From Candidatus Uhrbacteria bacterium (GTDB taxonomy: Bacteria > Patescibacteriota > Patescibacteriia > UBA9934): a stretch of DNA of 32,931 nucleotides. The notes below the pieces were generated by a model. That model did no database searches. It was not told where the DNA came from and saw nothing but the letters and a program-made list of their open reading frames with translations. This document shows positions 9,117 through 15,931 of this stretch, in pieces. A program made the position numbers and the translations under genes. Numbering within the stretch: the stretch's first letter is position 1; the number at the start of each line of letters is the position of its first letter. The stretch is taken from assembly GCA_943357745.1 (NCBI GenBank), contig CALRGN010000005.1, positions 1 through 32,931 on the forward strand, read 5' to 3'.

Positions 9117-10274
9117 CTATGTGTCCTTGGTGGTCGTATCAAAGTCCGCCTCGGTCATCCCGAGACGCAGCTCGAAAAACGACAGCATAGTCTTGACATC
9201 GTTCAAGGAATCGCGTCCAAAGTTCCTGATGGTGAGCAAATCGCGTTCCGTTTTGAAGACGAGCTGGTCAACGGTCTTAATACCCGCGGAATCCAAGCAG
9301 GTTTCCGTTCTCACCCTGAGTTCGCATGCATAGATACTGCGGCTGAGGACTTCGATGTCAAAAAGAGTCTTCCCCGCCCCGATACTAGGATGCGAGATCT
9401 CTTCCCGCACCTGGTGATCGCGCCTCATCTGCATCGTCTCGATCTCGTTCACCTCGCGAGCGATTGCGGCGATCTCGATTTCCCAGAGCTCACCGTGCCA
9501 CTTGGGAGGCGACCAGTTGCGAGGCAGAAGAGCACCGGCCCACAGACGCGAGCCGACCTCATGAAGAATGGCCTTGATCCTCTCGAAGTCACCCGTTGAG
9601 CGCATGCCTTCGGGGCAGTGTTGGAGACGACCGCACTTGAAGACTTCGCCGACGTAGTGGATGTCGTCCTGGTGCAAGCGACGGGCGAGCCCGCGGTAGG
9701 CACACTGCTCGTGGGGCGAGCGCAGTCGACGACCCATGTTCGGGATCTCCACCTCCCAATCCGGCGCCGCCGGCGTGGGATGACGCTCAAGGATGAGCGT
9801 GTTGATCTCGGCCAAGAAAGTCGGATCGCTCCAGTACGACGGCTGCCACCCCAACCCGATCGGGTCGATGTGGGAATGGAGACCGAATCGGTCTGCCAGC
9901 ACCTTCATCATCCTCCGTTCACTGGTCTCGCGGCCATGAGCTCCCCGGGGATTAAAGTACACGTAGTAGAGCTCGCCCACGTAGCGGATGCGCCGATAGG
10001 CAAGGTAGGACCGATCTTTGCGGGAGAAGGGTACATCACACACCTCAAGATCGAATACCGCCATGACGTCCTTGACCGGCGAGCTCTTGGATGCCTGAAT
10101 GAAAGCGGCGAATTTTCCCTCCTTGAAGGCCTGCATGACCTCGAGGAGCACCGTCACGTCGCTCAAGGAGCGTTCGTTGGTGAGAATGTGCCCCATTGCC
10201 GAACCCGTGAGGGCGGAGAGACGCTTCAATGCCTCGAGCTTCTGACGATCGTTCATGCCAGTTTCCGTGGACAT
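9117..10274 (-). CDS. Protein with C-terminal RNA polymerase alpha-CTD-like domain, probably with two further degenerate copies
   Basis: C-terminus FDIEVLSRSIYACELRVRTETCLDSAGIKTVDQLVFKTERDLLTIRNFGRDSLNDVKTMLSFFELRLGM matches the alpha-CTD pattern; internal IRYVGEL and IHYVGEV segments align to the same unit. Confidence 0.8.
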   Translation of the reverse strand: MSTETGMNDRQKLEALKRLSALTGSAMGHILTNERSLSDVTVLLEVMQAFKEGKFAAFIQASKSSPVKDVMAVFDLEVCDVPFSRKDRSYLAYRRIRYVGELYYVYFNPRGAHGRETSERRMMKVLADRFGLHSHIDPIGLGWQPSYWSDPTFLAEINTLILERHPTPAAPDWEVEIPNMGRRLRSPHEQCAYRGLARRLHQDDIHYVGEVFKCGRLQHCPEGMRSTGDFERIKAILHEVGSRLWAGALLPRNWSPPKWHGELWEIEIAAIAREVNEIETMQMRRDHQVREEISHPSIGAGKTLFDIEVLSRSIYACELRVRTETCLDSAGIKTVDQLVFKTERDLLTIRNFGRDSLNDVKTMLSFFELRLGMTEADFDTTTKDT

Positions 10275-10335
10275 GATTCACCTCCCTATTGGATTGTTGA
10301 ACAGTTCAAATCACCCCACCTTGTGGTGAGGGATG

Positions 10336-10364
10336 ATACTACCTCTTTTAGCTCATTTTGTCAA
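10336..10364 (-). promoter_or_regulatory. Sigma-70-type promoter of the alpha-CTD-like gene
   Basis: Minus strand TTGACA - 17 nt - TAGTAT, then a short leader with AGGTGA SD before ATG at 10274. Confidence 0.82.
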
Positions 10365-10565
10365 TCTCCTGGCTCACATGCCAATTCAAAGCAGTAATGA
10401 TCCCCCGTTTTAATAATTGGCCAAGCAAACCACTCAACTATCAAACTCCAAATCAGGTGTTAAAAAAGGAATTACTGGTTTGAAATGGAATGTAAGTGAT
10501 CGCCTTGACGCCTTGATGCAATCCAAGCTACTCTACCCCCTTATTTTTCTTCTCCCCCCACCCGC

Positions 10566-11717
10566 ATGATCTCCCCCCATGAACAACTAGCCAAGGCCAT
10601 ACTTAAAGCCGAACGGCCGCTGTTAATACTTTCGGCTGAGCCTACGGTGGACGGATACGCCGCCATGATCGCTATCAATGAAGTGGCCAAGCTATTGCAA
10701 AAGAATTTAACGGTGGTGAGTACTGGTGGTAATGCTCCTAGTCAGCTAGCTTTTCTTTCTCCTCCGGAGATCAAGAGCGATCTAACTAATTTGCGTTCGC
10801 TCACGGTGCAGGTGAATACAAAAAAAGCGAAAGTGGAGGAACTTTCTTATAGTGTTGAAGGCGAGGTAATTAATATTCACCTTCTCCCAAAACAAGGGTT
10901 CTGGACCACGGATGATATTAAAATTTTAAGCACCGCCTATCGGTACGACCTAATCTTGGCGCTAGGACTGGGATCGCTCTCGGGAGCGGGCATGATTTTT
11001 CAGCGGTATCAGGATTTTTTCTATGCAACGGCGATTATTAATCTTGACTTTGGCATGATGAGTGAAGAATTTGGTCAAATTAATTTGGTGGACCAAACGG
11101 CTACTTCACTCTGTGAAACGGTGGCCTATGCCCTGCCGGCACTGGGAGAAGAAATGTTAACGCCGGCCGTGGCCACCGCCCTACTGACTGGGATTATTTC
11201 TCAAACCAATAGTTTTAAGGACGAGCGGGTAACCACTAAGACCTTGAATCTAGTAGCTAAATTAATGGCCGCCGGCGCTAAACGAGAAGAAATTAATCAA
11301 AAATTGTATCGCACCAAATCGGTAGAGACTTTAAAACTATGGGGTAAGGCATTGGGAAATCTTAGAAGTGAACCGGAGTTGCGGTTAGTTTGGACCATGC
11401 TAACCCGGCAAGACTTTTTGCAAACCGGCGCCAATGAAGAGGCGTTGCAGGATATTGTTCAAGAGCTTCTGCGTAATTCTCCGGAGGCGCAGGTGGTGGT
11501 GATTTTTGAAGAACGAGGACTGGATTTGATTAGCATTCATATCCATGCCGAACGTCCGTTTGATGCCCTGGCGCTGGGGGCACCATTTAAGGCGGCCGGT
11601 AGCCGACAGAAAGCCACCTTGCTTGTACCGGAAGAGAACCTGCAAGGAGCGGAAAAAGTAGTAATGGATCATTTGAAAAAAACTTTACGGGAAGGGGTAC
11701 GCGGATTCTCTTCATAG
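10566..11717 (+). CDS. DHH-family phosphoesterase-like (NrnA-like) protein, catalytic motifs degenerate
   Basis: EFGQINLVDQTATSLCETVAYAL and LLTGIISQTNSFKDERVTTKTLNLVAKLMAAGAKREEI match the NrnA/DHH scaffold; DHH is replaced by DFG. Confidence 0.7.
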   Translation: MISPHEQLAKAILKAERPLLILSAEPTVDGYAAMIAINEVAKLLQKNLTVVSTGGNAPSQLAFLSPPEIKSDLTNLRSLTVQVNTKKAKVEELSYSVEGEVINIHLLPKQGFWTTDDIKILSTAYRYDLILALGLGSLSGAGMIFQRYQDFFYATAIINLDFGMMSEEFGQINLVDQTATSLCETVAYALPALGEEMLTPAVATALLTGIISQTNSFKDERVTTKTLNLVAKLMAAGAKREEINQKLYRTKSVETLKLWGKALGNLRSEPELRLVWTMLTRQDFLQTGANEEALQDIVQELLRNSPEAQVVVIFEERGLDLISIHIHAERPFDALALGAPFKAAGSRQKATLLVPEENLQGAEKVVMDHLKKTLREGVRGFSS

Positions 11718-11746
11718 TATCCTCACGATCGTGATAAAATAGGGGC

Positions 11747-13045
11747 ATGAGCCCCTTATTTTATTCCAGCCATATCTCCCCCTCCACCCGCGTGGGTGCT
11801 GTTTTAGCACAAGATAAGAGAAGTGGTTTGGCTTTTCAATTGTTGTCCCACTTCCCTCAGGCGCAAGTGAGCCTGCTTGGCGAGGGAGTGGCACAAGCAG
11901 TACAAGGCAAACAGCCGGCACGGTTGCAATTTGGAGTGTCAGGCTTGGCGTCGGAACGATTGGATAAGTATTTGCAGGCGCAAGGGCATGGTCAAACAAT
12001 TGAGTTTGTGACACTTAATCCAAATAATTATCGCCATCACAATCATCGTCAAGCTGTTTTTGATTATTGTCACGCTCAACCGTTTAGTTTAGATGCAATC
12101 ATCTACTCAATTAACCGCCATCAAATAGTTGACCCGTTTGGAGGACTGGCCGATCTAGCCCAGCAAAGATTGCGACCGGTGGGTAAATTTGATCAACTAA
12201 TAAACACCAACCCCGCGCTCAATCTACGCGGACTCAAATTGGCGGGTCAATATGGCCTCTCACCGTCTGTGAAGATTAGAGATAGCTGGGATGATTCTTG
12301 GGAAGCATTACAAGCGGTGAGTGCTGGTGCCGATGGTTTTGGCGAATATAGGTATCCACGGAGGATGGTGGGCGAGGGATTTGCTCAAGTTTTGGCGACT
12401 GGCAAGGAAGGGATGAATTGGTGGCAGGATAGTTTAGCTAGCAAAACTCTGACCCCGGAGCTTGGTTTACTAGAACAGACTCACTCCGCTAAACATGAAC
12501 ATGGACTAGCCGAGGGTTTAGAATCGCTCATAAAACTGCCGGTGCAAATGGCGGAGCTAGCTTTGAGCGCGCTGTTGTTACCTTTAGAAAATTTGGCGGT
12601 ACCGACCTTAAAAAAATTGATCGCCAAACTGCATCTATTTCATAGTCGGAGTTTAAATCACTCAAAAGCGGAATGGCTCACTCATCACGGTTATCATCTG
12701 CTTCACCTTCCGGCTCATTTAGGTGAACCGTCGTATGGACAGCTGGCGCAACATGAACATAGTGTTGATTTGGGCCGCCTTTTAAAGGCCCAGCATCAAG
12801 TGATGTCGTTTGACCATAAGCGACTTGAACGACTGGAACGGTTGCATGAGGCGATCACTCAGTGTGATTCGGTTGAATCAGATATGAATCAAGAACGGTT
12901 GATTAAAGGGCGGGATTTGATGAGCGTGGGATTTCTCCCGGGATCACATGTAAGATTTATTTTACAAAAAGTCTTTGACGCCCAGCGGTGTGGCTTGATT
13001 TCTTCCAAAGAAGAGGCGATCCGTTTGGCACTGGGGATGATTTAG
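11747..13045 (+). CDS. CCA tRNA nucleotidyltransferase/poly(A) polymerase-like protein, head motifs apparently missing
   Basis: SLDAIIYSINRHQIVDPFGGLADLAQQRLRPVGKFDQLINTNPALNLRGLKLAGQYGL and C-terminal LIKGRDLMSVGFLPGSHVRFILQKVFDAQRCGLISSKEEA match CCA-adding enzymes. Confidence 0.72.
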   Translation: MSPLFYSSHISPSTRVGAVLAQDKRSGLAFQLLSHFPQAQVSLLGEGVAQAVQGKQPARLQFGVSGLASERLDKYLQAQGHGQTIEFVTLNPNNYRHHNHRQAVFDYCHAQPFSLDAIIYSINRHQIVDPFGGLADLAQQRLRPVGKFDQLINTNPALNLRGLKLAGQYGLSPSVKIRDSWDDSWEALQAVSAGADGFGEYRYPRRMVGEGFAQVLATGKEGMNWWQDSLASKTLTPELGLLEQTHSAKHEHGLAEGLESLIKLPVQMAELALSALLLPLENLAVPTLKKLIAKLHLFHSRSLNHSKAEWLTHHGYHLLHLPAHLGEPSYGQLAQHEHSVDLGRLLKAQHQVMSFDHKRLERLERLHEAITQCDSVESDMNQERLIKGRDLMSVGFLPGSHVRFILQKVFDAQRCGLISSKEEAIRLALGMI

Positions 13046-13189
13046 TAAATGGTTTCTCTATATGTACCAATGTACCAAACTCGCACCTACTTCCAAAACA
13101 AATAAGGAGGGATTTGGGAAAGAATTTTCCATTTTATCCTCTTTTTGTTATAGGAGATTGCTTACTGCTTTGAATTGGAATCTAAGCCC

Positions 13190-13218
13190 TTTCGTTATGG
13201 GGAAAAATAAGGCATAAT
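13190..13218 (+). promoter_or_regulatory. Possible promoter of the type III R-M operon
   Basis: TTTCGT - 17 nt - CATAAT upstream of the ATG at 13257. Confidence 0.35.
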
Positions 13219-13256
13219 TCTTAACAATAGCTGTCTAGGCTGAATATTGAAATTCT

Positions 13257-15122
13257 ATGAAAACATCGAAATTGGATGGAGATTCCACGAACCAACAAGA
13301 AGCCCTTCTTGCGTTGCTGAGACAACACGCCCCCGAGGTCTTTAGTGAAAACAAGATCGACGTAAAGCAACTCCGCGCCACTTTGGGCGAGGAAGTTTTA
13401 GCTGATGCAGAGCGTTATGGTTTGAACTGGGCTGGCAAGATGGATTGTTTCCGAACAATTCAGGAGACCACAACGAACACCCTCAAGCCTGTCCGTGATG
13501 AGTCGGTAAACTTCGACAGTACCGAGAATCTTTTTATCGAAGGCGATAACCTAGAAGTTTTGAGGGTTCTTCAGAAGAGCTACTACGGCAAGGTAAAAAT
13601 GATTTACATCGACCCTCCCTACAACACGGGAAACGATTTTATTTACAACGACAAGTTTTCCCGAAACAAGCGGGAGTATCTCGAAGAGGTTGGAGCGATT
13701 GATAAAGAAGGCAACGTCGTGAATGCCGGGTTATACACGCAGAACACGAAAGATAGCGGACACTTCCATTCGGATTGGCTCAACATGATGTATCCGCGTT
13801 TGTTTTTGGCGAAGAATCTCCTTCGACAGGATGGAGTGATGTTTATTAGTATAGATGATAATGAAGTATACAATTTACGAACAGTCGTGAATGAGATTTT
13901 TGGAGAGGAGAATGTAGAAGAAATGATTTGGAGAAAAAGCGGAATTGGTCGTGATGGAAAAATGAAAAACACGACCACATTCAGAAATGATCATGAGTAT
14001 GTATTAGTTTGCCATAAATCTATTAAAGATTTGAACAAATCTTTTGAGATACCTAACTGGCAGAATCAATACGGAAATCCAGATTCTGATCCAAGAGGAA
14101 GTTATAAGGCCGGAAGCATTTCAAGAAAAGATGAGGCATCAAATCCACTGCATAAATTTTACTACACAGTAATATCTCCTGTCGGAAAAGAATTTACAAG
14201 GCAATTTGAGATTAGTAAGGATGATTTCCTTAGACTCGATGAGGATAAGAGAATTTATTGGGGTAAGAATAAAGATGCTGTACCAGCAGTCAAAATTTTT
14301 ACTGAAGAAAAACGAGAAGTCACCACGTCCTCGTTAATTGAGGATAAACTTTGCACCACAACAATTGGATCCAAGGAGCTCGACGAACTACTTAATATCG
14401 AAGGTTTAGGCATAACGGCTAGACCAAAGCCAGTTACGTTGATAAAAAAACTTACTCAAATTGGCGATGATAAAGATGGTATCGTGATAGATTTTTTCGC
14501 TGGTTCCGGAACGACTGCTCATGCCGTGATGCAACTCAACGCTGAGGACGGCGGCCACAGAAAATGGATCTGTATTCAGCTGCCAGAAAAATGTAAGCCA
14601 GAGACTGAAGCCGCAAAGGCTGGATTTGTTACGATTGCGGATATCGCAAAAGAACGTATTCGACGTGCGGGCAAAAAGATTAAGGAAGAAAATCCAGAAA
14701 AAACTTTTGATGTAGGATTTAAGCTATTCAAGATTGATGAGAGCAATTTCAAGATTTGGAATACCCACGTGACGAGCGTCGAACAATTGGAGCAACAGAT
14801 GATTGAGATGTTCGATAACGTCCAACCCGGTGCCACGAAAGAGGCGATGATGTACGAGTTGATTCTGAAGAGTGGCAAAGAGCTAAATGTTGCAATCGAA
14901 GAAAAGACTGCCGGGGGAGAAAAGTATTTTAGAGTAAATGACGGCTCTTTGGTGATTTGTCTTGCTGACAAGTTGAGCAAGGAGTTGTTTACAGGAATCC
15001 TCACCGAGAAACCAAAGAAGATTATCGTCCTCGACAAGTCTTTTGGGAATGACGATCAACTCAAGACGAATCTACTCCTCCAAGCTGAAGGTGCGGGAGT
15101 TGATGAGGTACGCGTGATTTAA
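13257..15122 (+). CDS. Type III restriction-modification DNA adenine methyltransferase (Mod)
   Basis: MIYIDPPYNTGNDFIYNDKF (DPPY) and DFFAGSGTTAHAVMQLN (FxGxG) in beta-class order; adjacent res gene. Confidence 0.93.
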   Translation: MKTSKLDGDSTNQQEALLALLRQHAPEVFSENKIDVKQLRATLGEEVLADAERYGLNWAGKMDCFRTIQETTTNTLKPVRDESVNFDSTENLFIEGDNLEVLRVLQKSYYGKVKMIYIDPPYNTGNDFIYNDKFSRNKREYLEEVGAIDKEGNVVNAGLYTQNTKDSGHFHSDWLNMMYPRLFLAKNLLRQDGVMFISIDDNEVYNLRTVVNEIFGEENVEEMIWRKSGIGRDGKMKNTTTFRNDHEYVLVCHKSIKDLNKSFEIPNWQNQYGNPDSDPRGSYKAGSISRKDEASNPLHKFYYTVISPVGKEFTRQFEISKDDFLRLDEDKRIYWGKNKDAVPAVKIFTEEKREVTTSSLIEDKLCTTTIGSKELDELLNIEGLGITARPKPVTLIKKLTQIGDDKDGIVIDFFAGSGTTAHAVMQLNAEDGGHRKWICIQLPEKCKPETEAAKAGFVTIADIAKERIRRAGKKIKEENPEKTFDVGFKLFKIDESNFKIWNTHVTSVEQLEQQMIEMFDNVQPGATKEAMMYELILKSGKELNVAIEEKTAGGEKYFRVNDGSLVICLADKLSKELFTGILTEKPKKIIVLDKSFGNDDQLKTNLLLQAEGAGVDEVRVI

Positions 15123-15124
15123 GT

Positions 15125-15931
15125 ATGGCTATCCCAGAAGAAATTACAAGAACGATTAATAAATCCGACAGTGGATTTTTAATCGAGACTTCGAGCTTCT
15201 TGGAGTCTCAGGGCTGGGTTGTCACGATCAGTCCGTACTATCTTGATTCTTTTACGGGAAAGAGCCGAGAGATTGATTTGCTTGCTACGAAGACTGTCGA
15301 TGTGCTCTATGGTAGACGAATCGGTTCCGCGACTTACAATCTTATTATCGAATGTAAGGATATAAGGAATGGTGATCCAATGAATAACAATGCTGTTTTT
15401 TGGTTCAAGGATTCTGCTAAGTATGAAAAAGAGCTATCAGATTTTGTACAAAGGCATTTTTCAGACGATCCAAAAAATTGGGATCAGTTGAAAAACCTCC
15501 ATTATTTTGAAAACCCCGACACCGCCTTCTTGTTCGAGAGCGCTGACAATGGTGGTAAAGACCGTGAGAACGGTTCTGTTTTTAAGGCGCTTACTCAGGC
15601 GCTTCACTCGTTGATTTATTTTCGAGCAGAAGGTTATGGAAGCGTAAATACTACGGGCTACAACGTTCGGCACTACTTGCCTGTTGTTGTTTATCGAGAT
15701 ATTTCAAACGCTGTATATAAAGTGAACGACGATCGAATCGAGCAGATTAAAGAGAATTTTCTACTCGCAATGAATTACTCTTACAGTCACCCTAAGAAAG
15801 GAACGGCCATATCAGAATTCTTCCTTGTCGATGTGGTGAGACATGAGCTGCTCCAAGCGTTTTTAGACAAAATTTCGAGCGACCTGAAGAATTTACAGTC
15901 GTATATTCAGGATAAGGACGATCAAGTATGA
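15125..15931 (+). CDS. PD-(D/E)XK nuclease-like protein between mod and res
   Basis: SREIDLLATK...YNLIIECKDIRN fits a D-x(n)-ExK nuclease core; starts 3 nt after mod and overlaps res by ATGA. Confidence 0.6.
   Translation: MAIPEEITRTINKSDSGFLIETSSFLESQGWVVTISPYYLDSFTGKSREIDLLATKTVDVLYGRRIGSATYNLIIECKDIRNGDPMNNNAVFWFKDSAKYEKELSDFVQRHFSDDPKNWDQLKNLHYFENPDTAFLFESADNGGKDRENGSVFKALTQALHSLIYFRAEGYGSVNTTGYNVRHYLPVVVYRDISNAVYKVNDDRIEQIKENFLLAMNYSYSHPKKGTAISEFFLVDVVRHELLQAFLDKISSDLKNLQSYIQDKDDQV

Noticed and set aside
9618-10397. Long + strand ORF (259 aa), and 9090..9599, opposite the alpha-CTD-like gene
   Set aside because: Antisense to a gene with recognisable domain, promoter, SD and terminator; long shadow ORFs are expected in GC-rich sequence.
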